NCBI GenBank assembly: GCA_021401465.1
Contig: JADDMT010000156.1
Coordinates: 1 to 59,427 of the forward strand
Length of the DNA stretch: 59,427 nt
Direction: 5' to 3'
From: Teratosphaeria epicoccoides
Taxonomy: Eukaryota; Ascomycota; Dothideomycetes; Mycosphaerellales; Teratosphaeriaceae
Made by a program: the position numbers and the translations under genes
Shown: piece by piece, positions 1 to 12,894 of the stretch
Layout: each line of letters starts with the position of its first letter
Position numbering within the stretch: position 1 is the stretch's first letter
Notes under the pieces: model-generated
Told to the model about the DNA's origin: nothing
What the model saw: only the letters and a program-made list of their open reading frames with translations
The model's database searches: none

Positions 1-213
1 GGAGGTGGTGAAGGGGTTGGCTAAGGATGGTGGAGGTGGTGGGGGTGGTGAAAGGGTTGGCTAAGGATGGTGGAGGTGGTGAAGGGGTTGGCTAAGGATG
101 GTGGAGGTGGTGGGGGTGGTGAAAGGGTTGGCTAAGGATGGTGGAGGTGGTGAAGGGGTTGGCTAAGGATGGTGGAGGTGGTGAAGGGGCTGGCTAAGGA
201 TGATGGAGGTGGT
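1..213. repeat. Minisatellite, alternating 31/40-bp units
   Basis: Six copies of a G-rich unit containing GGTTGGCTAAGGAT are visible. The CTAAGGA words start at 21, 61, 92, 132, 163 and 194, so the spacings are 40, 31, 40, 31 and 31. The 40-bp form differs by an extra GGTGGGGGT-like 9-mer. The last copy is diverged (GAAGGGGCTGG). The array carries TAA in the unit and is not an exon. It runs off the left edge of the window. Confidence 0.95.
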
Positions 214-519
214 CGGGAGGCGTGGACTTGTTGTGAGAATGATGTTTGTCGTTTCCACATGTAGAGGCGCAGCACACTCACTCGATGGTGAATGATTCTG
301 TGTGTGAGGAACCTTGGAAGCGTGCAGAAAGGTGCAGAAAGGTGTCCCTTGGTCCCTAAGGTGGGGTAGGTAGGGCGTCAGTCACGTCAGCCGGGCCGTC
401 GTTCTATCCGGCCGCGTCCAAGGGTCCCAACTCGCGACTGCCTGGATGATCGCTAGGCAGCCGCGACATCGCAGGCAGCCGCAGGCGCCCGCGGGTGTTG
501 TTGAGTGCAGGAAGGCACG
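214..519. other. Upstream region of the first gene
   Basis: This is about 300 bp between the minisatellite and the first start codon. Apart from a short direct duplication (GCAGAAAGGT at about 324-345), I see no motif I can name. It should hold the promoter and 5' UTR of the 520-2425 gene. Confidence 0.4.
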
Positions 520-2425
520 ATGGAGAGCGCTCGCGGCAGGCACGAGACGCTGGTGGGGCAGCTGACCGCCGGCTTCGAGACGCTGCAAGAGGAATATCAG
601 AAGCTGCACGGGCAGCACCAGAGCTTGGAGAGGAAGCTGGCGACGGCGAGAGAGCAGGTGAGTCAGTAACGTATCCCGTACATACCGGATGATTACATGA
701 TTACGAGATTACATGCATTCGCGCGTGATGAACCACCTTTAGCTCTAGATCTGGAGTCGCGTGATCATTATCTCACCGGCGGCGTTGATAGATGATTATT
801 CAAATTGACTCTGACGGGCGCGCTTGCGTGTATGGAACACAAATGCTGGTTTCCGCCGGGAGACGATGATCTGCTGACCGCCTCCCGCACAGTACAACCA
901 ACTCGCCAAGCTCTGCCACTCCGGAGCCGTGTCCACCCCCCCTCTCAGCCTCGCCTCGTCACCACGCCACCAGAAGCTCGACCATCCCCGACCCACCAGC
1001 ATCCCCGCCATCCTCTGCACCCGGAAAGCGCATGATGCGGCCGCCAGAGTCCGCGCCGCCATCGCAGCCGTCCAAACATTGAACCGCCGGCCCGCAAACG
1101 GTGGCGCCGGCGCCGGAGAGGGCGTCAAGATATGGTCGGGCTCCGCTGCCGACGCGGACAAGGCCGGCTCGGCCATGCCATCCATCTCCGAATCGCCCCT
1201 GGAGCAAGACTTTACCATCGAGGGCAAGCCGAGCAGGCTGGGCTGTCCCTTCGCGAGTATGGCAGGGAGGAAATTGTCCAGTCATGCCGCCAGTGTGTTG
1301 AGCAGATACAACCCCAAGGATGGCGCGAACGGGATTGCCGTCTCCAGCACGCCGCACAGCTCGGTCAGCCGAGTGAACGGGAGGGAGAGCTATTCCAGGC
1401 GGGCGAGCAGGAGAGCGAGTTTCCTGGACCCCATCAAGGCCGAGATTTGCGGTCTGTCCGACCACAACAGGCCTGCCGAGGAAGCCGAGAAAGCCCTGGA
1501 ACAGCCAGAGGCCTCGGCCCTCAAACAGCACGTCGAAGGCTCGGAGACGGCAGAAGTGGGCGTCTGTCCCATCCGCTTCCTGAACCAGCATTCGCCCGAA
1601 GAAGTAGCAACCTATTTCGAAAAACACAAGCACGAACTTCCTCGTTCCCACGAAGTCTGCGTCCGCCGTTATCAAAGCAACGAAGAGCAGATCAAGGAGC
1701 TGGACGCCAAGTACGGCAATCTCGTTTCGATGATCCAAGGGCTGGGAGCGAAACACCAGGACTACCTCCCCGAGGATCCGGACCCAGAGGACGCGGAGCA
1801 CGAGACCGCGGTCGAGGACGCGAGGAGTAACGAGAAGGTCCGCAAATGGGCGAGTAGCGTTGTGGCGGATGCCGGGCAGGTCTGCCCCGAATATGGCGTG
1901 GTGGCTGATGCAGTGGACGAAGGGGCAGAGCGACAGCAGCGTTTCGAACGACCGCTGAGAGACATCAGGGTCGGCGAGAGCCCGAGTCGACCCTGGGGGA
2001 TCCCGGTGCCGGCGAAGTATCTGGAGGAGGTGGAGGAGCGGGGACGCACGCCGAGTGAGCCGGCGCAGGTCGGGAGTGCAGCACCGGCGCTTCCCGCCGC
2101 GTGCAAGGCCGAGCAGAAGACGGACGTGCGATTGAAGGCGGGCAAATGTCCCTTGGACTTTGGCAGCTTGGCGCCTCCGCCCGCTGCGAAGCACCCTCCG
2201 GTCGCCGAGCTGGCCGAGCCTGCTCCCGCCGCGAACCAGGACGGACGACGCGAACCGACGGGGCAGAGCAAAGTCATGGCGCCGGCGTTCATTGCGACGG
2301 ATGGAAGTGGCGTGGGTCCGGCCTCGGCGGCGGCCGCAATGGTTTTCACCGGGCCGGTGTTTGTGGGTTACAGCGCCGAGGACGCTATCCGGATCTTACG
2401 GGAGACGGGGTTGGGGAGGAGTTGA
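520..2425 (+). CDS. Conserved fungal protein of unknown function with repeated Cys-Pro motifs
   Basis: Two exons, 520-657 and 893-2425, encode 556 aa. The 235-bp intron starts GTGAGT at 658, has a CTGAC branch-like site near 875 and ends CAG at 890-892. Exon 1 encodes 46 residues predicted to form a coiled-coil helix (repeated E/Q/L, ending ATAREQ), and the junction reads EQ-YNQLAKL in frame. The middle (about residues 270-345) is the best-ordered part: it begins VCPIRFLNQHSPEEV and continues as a charged helix. The rest is Ser/Pro/Ala-rich and probably disordered. Cys164, Cys271, Cys377 and Cys465 are each followed by Pro. The protein ends in a Gly/Ala-rich segment. I believe the central block is conserved in filamentous ascomycetes, but I cannot name the family. 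There is no signal peptide or membrane segment. The start is the first ATG that gives an open frame into the splice site. Confidence 0.75.
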
Positions 2426-3322
2426 GGAATGCATGGATGGGTCTCATGACTTTTATGATGCGTTGTGGGTATGAGTGATGATTTGGGATTCTATATATAC
2501 CCTTGGCTGCCTGGTACCATGTTTTCTCCTTCCTCGGGAAGTTTTGAAGAGATTCGAGAGTGGCGCAGTGGGATCCGAATCTCTCTCTGTTCACGGACGC
2601 CGAGGCGGAGCCGGTCCATCCATCTGCCTCCCCCTCGTCGCGAGAATCTGCCTGTCCTCACAAGTCTTCGCCGCAACGTGACCTGCCTTCGAAACCCAGC
2701 AGACCGTCACCACAACGCACACGTCATGCGCGGCTCATTCGCAATGTAAGTGAATACGAGCCGTCAAAGAATATCCCTCATGCCGCAGATCGGAAGAAGC
2801 GGGACCAGACCAGACCAGACGAGATACGAGAGAGGGTGAGAATGTGACGGGGAGGGGGGAACAGAGGGCAGCTCCAGCACTCACGCTATGCTATGAGAGT
2901 CGAGCACTTCGTTCTCTCGTCTATGGTATGTACGCTAATCTCTATGTACAGACTGCTGATTGAGATCTGGATGCCCCTCTTAAGAAACAAACAATTCAAA
3001 AGCAAAAAAACCCAGTCGCTTCACCACTGACTGCTTGTGCCCCATCAAAGGTCGTGTGTGGAATCTTCCTGTTGAAGACATGCGCGGCGAATGTGCTGGC
3101 TCCAAACGATAGCAGATGGGCGGGTTTTTCTTTGTCTTTTTTTTTTCTTTTTTTCGAAAAGATAACGAGTTTTCCGTGCGTGGGAATCGTTGCATCCGTG
3201 GGCCGCATTCCAAGGAATCTGGGGAGTGATAACTGTGTTGGTGGTACGGAATATGTACTGCTGAATCATGGTGAAGCCCGTGCTGTTATTAAGAATACTG
3301 TTGATGTAAGTTTTCTGCCGGA
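2426..3322. other. Convergent 3' intergenic region
   Basis: The two flanking genes end towards each other here, so this should hold both 3' UTRs and terminators. A long polypyrimidine tract (about 3125-3154, mostly T) is the only marked feature. I see no credible gene. Confidence 0.5.
3125..3154. repeat. Poly-pyrimidine (T-rich) tract
   Basis: Thirty bases of almost pure T with a few C and G, followed by TCGAAAA. It lies about 170 bp downstream of the glucan synthase stop codon (read on the minus strand as an A-rich tract). It may sit in that gene's 3' flank. Confidence 0.7.
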
Positions 3323-6300
3323 TCAGGGTTTGCTGAGTTGCTCCTTGCGGAAGTAGGTGAAGTAGCCGACTGGGATCGTGAGTTGGAGGATGAGGCAGAC
3401 CCAGAACTGGAATAGAGTCAGTGGAGTCGGCGAGGGAAGGAGAAGTCCTCATGCGTACCCATGCGTTTCCGAGGCCTGACAGGTCGCCCGCGATGCTGGG
3501 GAACGTTGGACCTGGACCGACGGAGTTGAGGCCGTCGGCGCGAGCAATGATTGTGGCGATGGAGCCGATGACTTGTCCGAACATCAAGGCCCAAGAGATC
3601 TGTGAACGAAGTCAGTGTCGGTGAACAACCTTCCGCTTGTAGTGCGTCGCTCACATGTGCTCGCACCATAGTCTGCAGAAGCAACATGCCGATGCCAACA
3701 CCTTGGAGTTCGTCAAGAAGCTGTCGTTCAAGTCAGCATATGTCATCGGTTGCCTGACTGCATCGGTACTGACCCCAAGCCACAGCCAGAGGCACCGTCC
3801 GAGGACAGCCGAGGCGACAGGAGACCCAGCCCAGGGAAGATAGGTCCCGATGTTGCTTGTTCCCCACCAGATCTGGGCCCATCTTGGCGCCAGCAGTCCC
3901 ACCGCAAACAAAGGTAAGAACCATGAGTGCGTCGATGAAAGCTTGGAGAAGTACCAAAGCACTCCCGCCCAGATCACAATGAAAAACAGGCACACCAGGC
4001 CGAACGTCGCGCCGCCGGACAGATGCTGCGACGCGAACAGGTACGACCAGTTCCGCCCGTACGGTGCCGACAAGAAGATATTCTGGACAAAAGTGGCAAT
4101 CCAGAACCAGATGACAATTTTCCGCCTGATGATCGAGGTGTAAAAGTCAGGCACAGCACCCGGCTTCTGGCGATAAAAGTCTGGCAGACCAAGGAAGAGC
4201 AGCAGCCCGACAGCCCACAGGAAGACAGAAATCGGAATCCCGAGCGCAGTGAGCACGACGCCCAAGTTCTGCGACGTACCGGCAGCGTTCATGTTCGTCA
4301 GCTTGTCACCCCAGGCCCACAGCCCGACGACGTAAAGCTGCTGAGTGCCCTGGATGGCGCAGGCCCGGAACGCCCAGTCCTTGACAGGCGCGGAGCCAGT
4401 GCTGCCAAAGTTTTGCGCAAAGTACAAGCTACCGGCCGAAGACGCGACGGCATACATCGCGGTCGCGACATTCTGCACCCATCCACGGGCGGTAGTCGAT
4501 CCGTATGGAGCGAAAGCGAGCAGGAAGAACGCCAGACCGTAGAAGAAGAAGGGCAGGGACATGCACCATTTGCTTGCCACCCGACGGAACATGAGCCACC
4601 AGATGAGTGTGGTGGCCAGGTAGATGCAGGCGATGACGTACAGTTGGGTTGCCGTCTCACCGACTTGACCGGACAGCAAGGTGATCTGGTACGAGTTGGC
4701 GGCCAGAATCTGTCCCAAAGCGAGCAGGAACGAGTAGATGGGCCAGTCTCCCACTTTCGTCATCATGAGACGCCTGATACCCGTCGGCGCTTCGTAGTCA
4801 TCCGGAAGTAAGAACTGCGACATTGGCTCTTCGGTATTGATGCCGTCGTAGATCGAGCCGGCAGGTGTGGTGAACTTGGAGGCGATGCCGTCTTTGTTGC
4901 GATCCATCTTGGCAGTGTGCAGCCTGTTGAACCACTGCTTCTCGGACTTCATGAGATACTCTTCGATGCAGTACTTGCCCTCGGAGTTCTTGCCGGTGAG
5001 GTCATCCAGCATCTTCTCAAAGGCCTTGTGGTACAAGCCAGTCGGGTCCGTGAAGAACGGCATGAGGTTCTGAGGTGCGCCCTTCTTCTCGTCCATGATC
5101 TTCTCAGTCTCCAGCGGCGTCTGCGGCATACTTGGCGCATCTGCCCGGACAGGTGTGCGCGGCTGCGCCAGGAACGGGAAGCTACCGTTGGTTGGGGTGT
5201 CCATGGCTCCAGGTGTTTGCGCTGGCGAGAAATAGTCAATTGCTTGGGTTCGAGGCGGTACTGCAGGCTCGCCATGCCGTGTGCCATCACGTAAATCGAA
5301 ATTGAACTCGTTGATGGCCACAATCCTTGACCTTCGCCTAGCCTCCTCTGCAGTCTCCTGACTGATGATCTCCTCATCCTCGATGCTGCTGAGCCGCCGA
5401 GCTCTACCTCTCTCTTGCTCGTCGAACGAGTTCCTGCGAGAGGTGCTGCCGCTGGTTGACCGGGACTGAGACCCGTCACTTTGACCTGATGGTGGAGAGT
5501 GTCCGGGTCCGCGGCGTAGGCCAAGCGAGAGGCTCACATTGCGTGACACGGTGATTGGGCTGGTTGCGCCAGAGCGCGTAGGCGAGGATGCACGAGTGCC
5601 TGGTCCGCTGGTCGTTGGTGTGGTCATGCCGTTTGGTGTGGCCCAGCCACTCCTTGGGGTCATCCAACCAGGCAGGTTCGGTGTATTCCACCCGCTTGAA
5701 ATCGCGCTACCAGTGTCGATACCCATTCGTCTGGCAGAGATCCGATCCATCATTTTCTGGTGGATCTTTATGGAGGTACCTTGGAGGATCTCTAGATCTT
5801 CCTTCCATTGCGCGACTGGGAAGCGCTGTTTGGCGGATCGAGCTCTCATCGTCGCTCGGGTCTCGTAGTCAGACTTGAGAGCACCAGAGATGGCCATCTT
5901 GAACTGATGCATTTGATGCTTCGTCGTCGTGGATTCGATGGTGTACCACCAACCAGGCATCTGACCGAGACCACCGACACGAGAACCAACGCCAAGAGCA
6001 CCCTTGCGACCAAACTCTACCGCGACTAAGCCAAATGGCTCATCACGAGACGGAATGAGCGCGAACTCGGCACCACTGAAGATGAATGGCGGTAGAGCTG
6101 TGAACTCTGGCTTCGAGTACACGCGGCCTGGATACTTCTTCATCATCACATCGAGCTTGAGCGCGGCGAACTTGCCGTAGAGATCGATAGTTGGACCGAT
6201 ACAAATCAGCTGGGTGTGTGGGTATCGCTCCAAAACAGCCGGGAAGACATCGGCAATCAGATCAATGCCCTTCTGCATAGACCATCGGCCAACGAAGACA

Positions 6301-9300
6301 AAGAGGTCTGCATCTGCGCGTTGCTCCAGTCCAGCCCATTCTTGAGCTTGCCTCTTCAAGCCTGCACGTCCACTCTCGTAGACTTGGTCGATCTGGATGT
6401 CGTTTGGGTCCGCAAGCTTCTTGTCCCATTCAGCAACATCGGAAGGATCCGGATTGGGCAAAGCACCGATCCGCTTCAGGCCCCAGAAAATGGGATAACG
6501 CGCCCACGAACGCTTACCGTATTTCTTGGAAACGCCGACAGCACCAAAGCCCTTCTGATGGATACGAAGAATCGAGGCACCAGCATGAAGCAAGTTGAAC
6601 ACTTCACCAAACTGCACGTAGCGCTGAACGACAGGCTGCGGCAGGTTGAAGACGGCGCAGATTTCCTCGACTTCCCGCGGGTTCCTCATGGGCCAGAGAC
6701 CTTGGAACTCGGCATTGTGAAGCGACAGACAGCAGGGAATGGTGTCCGGAAGGAGGTAAAGTGGAGCGACGGTGCCGTGGTAGTCGTTGATATGGTAGAG
6801 GTCGATCGGAAACCTGCGCATGGCCTCCGCAATACACTGATTCCAAGCTGAGTAATATATGGCACTGTCCAAGTCGTCCATACGGGCCGGATACGGTTCC
6901 TTGGAGGTTTGTCGTCGGAACACAGGAGCATCCAGCAGCATGTAGGTGATGTTGTTGAGCTTGTGATACTGTACCTGGACTTCGTAGGTCCGGCCGAGAA
7001 TGGTTACGTCGATCGGCAAGCCCGGTGTGTCGACAGGGTAGTCGATGCCACCCGCGCATGGTACGACCCAAATCAGGTCTTGATGTTGGAGATTCTGACC
7101 CATGAGTTGAGCCATCACACCCAGACCACCAATCTTGATCTTGATCTTCCAATCTGAGATATCGTACTCCATGGTTCCGATTAGCACAGTTCTGCGCTTG
7201 CCATCGACTGTCGCGCCGACGCCGGCGTCCTGGATGATTGATGATTGCGGACTGTGACCGTTCATGGTAGGCGAAAGGGCCCGTGAAGGCGACAGGTCTC
7301 CGTCTTTCTCATCGAGCTTGTTACGATAGAAGATTCTCTTGACGGCCGCTACTGGCAATGTTTCCTTCTTCTCGGCCAAACCGATCTGGTTGAACTTCAC
7401 ACCGTAGAAAGCTCGCATGTACAGTAGAACGCCAGTTACAGCGCTCAGTACGGGTACGGTCAGTAGTAGGATCCATAGGGCCAGTTGAAGGTATCGATTA
7501 CCGCTCGGCACCAGGTAGTAGCGAAAGTCGCCATCGTTGAACAGAATCTTCCACGACAGTGCAGGTGAAGGCGGACCAAGGTTGGTGATGTTCGCGACAG
7601 CCATCTGCAAGCTGGTGGGAGCAATGCGATCAAGCACTGTGTCGTTGTCAACATCACCAAAGGCAAAGCTGACGTCGGGCGAGCCATCGTCTGCCATGCC
7701 CCAGACATTGACTTGGAACTGCGATGGCCATTCTGTCATGAAGTCAAACTCCCACGTTCCATTATCGAGCTGACTCATCTCGTTCGGGAGACCAGAGTCG
7801 TAGCCGTACTGATTGAACGAGCCATGGATAAAGAGATGCGGAAAGCGACGCTGAGCATGAGAGCTGCCTTCCAAATCGCCTTCAATGACATGGTCACTGC
7901 TTCCGGCGGCTGAAGACCAATACTGTACCTGGACGTGCTCTCCTGTCCATGTCTGGCTCTCCAAGCCCGTCCATTCTTGCGTGTCGAGAGTCGCGTTGCC
8001 AGCTGTGTAATTCATCCAATCGGACCAGACAGCGCCGAAGCTCAGGGAATACCGCCACTTGTCAGCGCCTGCGGCTTTATGGTTGATGTAGAGACCGGAA
8101 CCTTGGCTGACGGAGGCATCGCGTCTGGTGGTGTCGGTCTTGAAAAGCAGCGTTGACGAATAATTGGCCATCGTGGGGAACACAACAGGATTGTCCGACT
8201 GCCCAATGCGGAACATAAAGTGATCATTAGAGTTCGTGAACATGTCCTTGTCGGAATTGCTTGCGTTCTTGACATTGAGCACATGTATACCATCATACAC
8301 GTTGCTGATGCTGAACTTCGCTCGCCATATCGATGGGCTCGGTCCATAGTAGTAAGCCTCAAATCGCGGGTCGATTGTCAAACACTCGATGCTGCTCGTA
8401 TCAATGGACGCTTGGTTTCCGGACTCGGTATGAGAGTCGACGCTCAACCCATCTGAGACAGAGTCGCAGTCCATCTGCGAAGAGAATCTAATCTCGACAT
8501 CAACAGAGCTAGCTTCGCTCGAGCCAGTGTTTGACAAAATGCGAGCATCGTGGCCCGGAGAGAAGCCAGTGATGACAGGCGATGGCTCCGTCCAGTTTTT
8601 TTCTGGCACGAAAGCCTTCCAACCGTAATTGGTCATGTTGATAGAAGACAGGCACCCATTAACCTCCGTAGAGCCTTCGATGCCGAGCTGCTGCGTGGAG
8701 TCCTCGAGCGTCCATTCGTCAAAGGGATAGAACAGATTTTTGACTGTCGTACCAGAGTCGAACGGAGCGATGATTGCATTGCCAGAGCTACAATCCTGCG
8801 AGTACGTTGTGGAGCCATTGTAGTTGGAGTACAAAAGCCACACGGGTTGATTGCCGTATGTGCTCGTCTGGTTGCTGAAGTCTTGCACATCCTCCATGCG
8901 ACCTCTCATTACGCTCCAGAGACCGGTCTCAGTGGGGACGCCAAATGAACCCGGCAATGTATAGTTGAAAGTGTTGTTGGATAGCTGACGCACGGTCCAC
9001 CCGTCGTTGAGCACGGGGTAGCGTGTTCGCATCTCGTACATCTGCTTGTGCACGCCATACAGAGGGTGTGATGGGTCACGATGATCGAGAGAAACCGAAT
9101 CATCCTGACAGGCGTAGTGGCTACTGTTGAACGGAGCATTGTCCAAGTTAGTGTCCGCCACTACGTGGCAGCCATGCATTTGCCAAGCCTGGGCCGACGA
9201 CATCGATTGGCGACCGTAAACGTAGTTGCTAGCAGTGCTGTCGAGAGTGTAGAATGCTTGTTCCTCGCCCTGGAGCAGTTGTCAGTCACAAGATCGTCGC

Positions 9301-10790
9301 GTATCGTGAAATCGGCTTACCCATGTAACGAGAGGAATTCCCGGCATAAGAAGTGTCACCACGAAATCACCCAGCAATTGCCGCTCGGTTCCGTTGGTCA
9401 AGCCCGGCCATCGGAGGACGTCCTGGTTGGATACACCGTACATGTGTCGGGGGTCAAAATTACCAGTGTTTGCATTGATCATATCGTTGGTCTTCATATA
9501 GGTCTCCCACTGGTCTTGAAAGTTGACCGGCGCATCATTAGCTGCAAGCAGATCGCCATCCAATCCGAGGAATCGCATGAGTGCACGATACGTCGAATAG
9601 TGGAATGCGGCAGCATCGAGAGCCTGGTGTCCGTCAGTCCGAAGGTACGATGAGTCCTGTGAGAGCGCGGCCGCTGTGACGTTGTGGAAAGCCATGCTGG
9701 GCTCCTTGCCCCTGCCCAAATAAATCGAGCCATCCGCGTTGCCGTTGACGATCTCACCAACAACCATAAAATTGTCCTTTCCGACATCATTCGCGCACTG
9801 TCTCATGAAGCTGGAGAAATTACCCAGTGGGTCGACCGTGATCTGCATAGCCTTGTCCATACGAAACCCATCGATATCCAGCCCTTGTATCAACATGCAA
9901 GAGAAGTGGTTGATTTTGCTCAAGACTTCGGGTCGCCATTCCCTCAATCGATCCTGGACACCGTTGAACTTTGACAGCTGCTTTTGCCATTCGGGATAGA
10001 CTCCGAAAGCGCCAACCTCACCATACTGGTTAAAGTCGCTGTCCATGCAACCAACCATGGCCTGCGTATTGTTGTCGTCGATGAGGTGACCACCTTGATC
10101 GTAGAAGCGTGGATACGAGTAGCTGCATTCCTTTTCGAAGGTATTCGAATGCCTGTAGTCCCGGTAGATAAATTCGTCTTTGTAGAACATTTTGTGTTCC
10201 GTGAACGAGAATGGAGCACTGCTGTTCAGGTACCCCTCGAACGCGAACAAGTCGGACATGGTGGCCATGGTATTATCGAAGATGACGTACATCCCCTTGT
10301 CGTGTATCGCCTGGATCGCTTCGCGAAATTGGTTGATCGTTCCGAGGTGGAAGTCGAGAATCGTATGGTCATAGGGGCTGTACTGATCAGCCTCCCAGGG
10401 CATATTTAGCAAAGCACTCCCAGCTATGTAGAGGCCCCTGATGCCCATGCCATGCAGATAATCTAGCGAGTCCTGCAGCCCTTTCATGTCTCCACCATGT
10501 CGAAGCTGCGTTCCGTACACGTCGTGCTCCCATGATGTGCCGTTGATGTTGTCGTTTGCAGGATCGCCGTTGACGAAACGATCGAGGAAGAAGCTGTAAA
10601 AGGGCATTCTCCAATTGCTCGGACTGGCCGTGTACGTGTGATTGTCTGGCCAGGCTGGGGCATAGTACTCGAGAGGGCCCGAAGCATCCTGGTTGACGTT
10701 CAAGTTCCAGTCCAGGTATGCCTCGTCGTACCAGGATGCCGACGCCAGTTTCCATGTGGAAGCAAGCGTGAGAAGCCATGGCCGGAGCAT
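3323..10790 (-). CDS. ags1: Cell-wall alpha-1,3-glucan synthase
   Basis: Five exons on the minus strand: 10790-9321, 9269-3774, 3720-3655, 3599-3459 and 3406-3323. Introns are 51, 53, 55 and 52 bp, all GT..AG, and every junction is in frame. The 2418 aa match the usual family length of about 2400. An N-terminal signal peptide (MLRPWLLTLAS..) leads into an extracellular GH13 domain with likely catalytic residues Asp312 (GFRMDKA), Glu346 (VVGEIV) and Asp457 (SNQDV). A single membrane helix lies at about 1083-1112. A cytosolic GT5 starch/glycogen-synthase domain follows, with the nucleotide-sugar loop KIGGLGV near 1203 and DEPFGLVAVE near 1565. After a Ser/Thr/Pro-rich linker, a multi-spanning C-terminal domain runs from about 1998 to the end. 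The family makes alpha-1,3-glucan at the plasma membrane from UDP-glucose and probably exports it through the C-terminal pore. The divergent amylase gene supports this role. The third coding exon has only 22 codons. Confidence 0.97.
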
Positions 10791-12894
10791 GGTGTGAGAC
10801 CTCTGATTGGGTCAAGGAGCCGCAACGGCTGGTGATTGTCGAAGGGAAGCCTTATGCCACACTCATGAGCTCTCCCGACTATAAAGCGCGTGTAGTGGGA
10901 TCGTGATCTGAATGCAAACTGCTACTAGTAGACCGGCACGCCTGGTGCCCTGTTCAAGCTACTAACAAAAGGGAAAGTGAGAAACAGGCCGGGTATTAGA
11001 TATGGTTTGAGACTGAGTCCTGTGAACGAATGTGGCCACCTCTCGGCGGGTGGGGTATAATGAAGGCCAGTGGGAGAGACGGTCTCCTCGCCAGCATTAG
11101 AGCCAAGCAACAGGCCAGGGAAGGTGGGCGAAAGAAGGCAAAGGGTAGGTAAAGGGTAGAGAATGACGAGTGATGAAAGGTCTACTCCGTAGAGAGGAAA
11201 CACTTGCATATGCTAAGGCAAAAGCTTGAATGTCGTTGAACAAAATAGATAGCGCGCGCAGCTCTCCGGGGCACGGGAGGTCGACAACGACAAGGATGTC
11301 AGGCTCGGTACCTTGCAGTTGCAATGGTATGACGGCAGGGGCCCGTACGTCGCATGTCGCCAAATAGAGCCATCTGGCCTACGAGTCGTCCGGATATGCT
11401 GCAGTATGCTTGGTTGTGCGCAGACCTGACCGACGTCGATTGGCAGGAGCATGGGTGGCTCCCTTGCAGGGTGCGAGCGGCAAAGAGCAGTCATCATCGA
11501 TAAGAGGCTCCACTGCTCGCGCGAGGAGTGGATTCTGTGGACCCCTCGAAGGCTCCGCCAGGCTCCCGGATGCGAGTCGGACAGTGGCGACAGGGCCGGG
11601 TCTGTCAACAGCCCGTCCGCAGTTTCACAAGATTGACCCGAGTGACCGGCGTCGGACGAGTGTGCGCTGGCCAGACTCCAAGGCAGTTTCCAGTGCTGCA
11701 CCACGGCACGTCCAGCATTCTGGCAGCAGCGCGTCGCGTCGTCCAAAGACAGATATTAGCAAAAAAACGGAATTCGGTGCATTGGATGGTTGGATGGGCG
11801 ACGCCCAAGCGTCCACGCCGATGACAAAGATTCACGCAAAATTGGAAGGTTCTCGTGCTAACTCACGCACGAAGATGATGATGCTTCAGAGCGTCCGCAA
11901 AGGTGCACCGTGCAGGAACGGCAGATTCCGGTATGCTTGGCGTGTGTGTCATCAATACTGTACATAACGGCGGGGGCTCAGCGAGCCTCGTCACGGTCGG
12001 CCCCAATGAGTGTGGCTGATCCAGGCACTTTTCGGTACCTGCAGAAGCGCAACGGCGGGTGCTGAGATGGCGCAACGGCCGACGAACAGGACCTCGGTCT
12101 CCGGTATCGCATTCGACCCTTGACGGGGGCAGAAATGCTCGGCGATCGACATGCCATCGTCGCACAGCACAATCTGGCTGCTTCGCAAGCGAGAGCAGTA
12201 CCAGCGGTGCGCCAATTCCGAGACGTGTTTCATGTCAGGCAGCGTATATATGCAAACGGAGATGGAAGGCGCTCCTGTGACTCGTTCCAGTGCCTGGATG
12301 TCGGGTACGGAGCCCATTTGGCTCGACAGGGAGACAGGAGAATGCACGATGAGCGCGACGCGTCAAGGTATGAGGCATCATCGGGCATGCCACGCCCTGC
12401 AAGCAGCTACCTACGTCTCGCCCCTCTGCTTCGTGTTGAATTTTCATCTCTTCGGTCCGACGAGTGGCGTGCATCTGACACACGTGGGGAAGGAACGCCT
12501 TCCACTTCCTCCATTCGCAAAGTGACAAGCGACGGCGTCTCACGAATCCAGGACGGGAGCACGTCCGAACGGAAGCCGCCGCCGCGAATTCTGAGTGAAC
12601 GCCGTGCTTTTGGTGGCGTCCCTCGTACGCGCCCGCTTCCTCCCCCACTACACCCAACGTCGACTCCAAACGAATGGTCACAGCCTCAGGCGCGGTGATC
12701 CACTCTGCTCGACCTTCCCAATGTCAACCTCTGCTCACAGGACAACACAAGGCAGGCCTTCGTTGATACCGTACTCTTCCTACACCTCCATTCCTCTTCT
12801 ACCTCCCATTGTTCGCCGCTGGCTGCCAATTCTGCTGTCACCCAGCGGCGGCCACGACGTGGGACGCGCTCCTTGCTGAGGCAACACGATTGTC
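10791..12894. promoter_or_regulatory. Divergent promoter region between glucan synthase and amylase
   Basis: This is 2.1 kb between two divergent start codons. Several open frames exist on both strands, but none starts with a plausible protein or shows splice support, so I treat the whole stretch as regulatory or UTR sequence. A TATAAA-like word (CTATAAAGC) lies near 10880 but points away from the synthase gene. I could not identify a confident TATA box for either gene. The length fits strongly regulated genes. Confidence 0.55.

Noticed and set aside
959..2194. Minus-strand open frame of 411 codons over the first gene
   Set aside because: Arg/Leu-rich shadow of the coding exon on the other strand; no recognisable domain.
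4023..4811. Plus-strand open frame of 262 codons inside the glucan synthase gene
   Set aside because: It is antisense to a conserved coding exon, has a highly charged unnatural composition and no domain; a shadow of the real gene.
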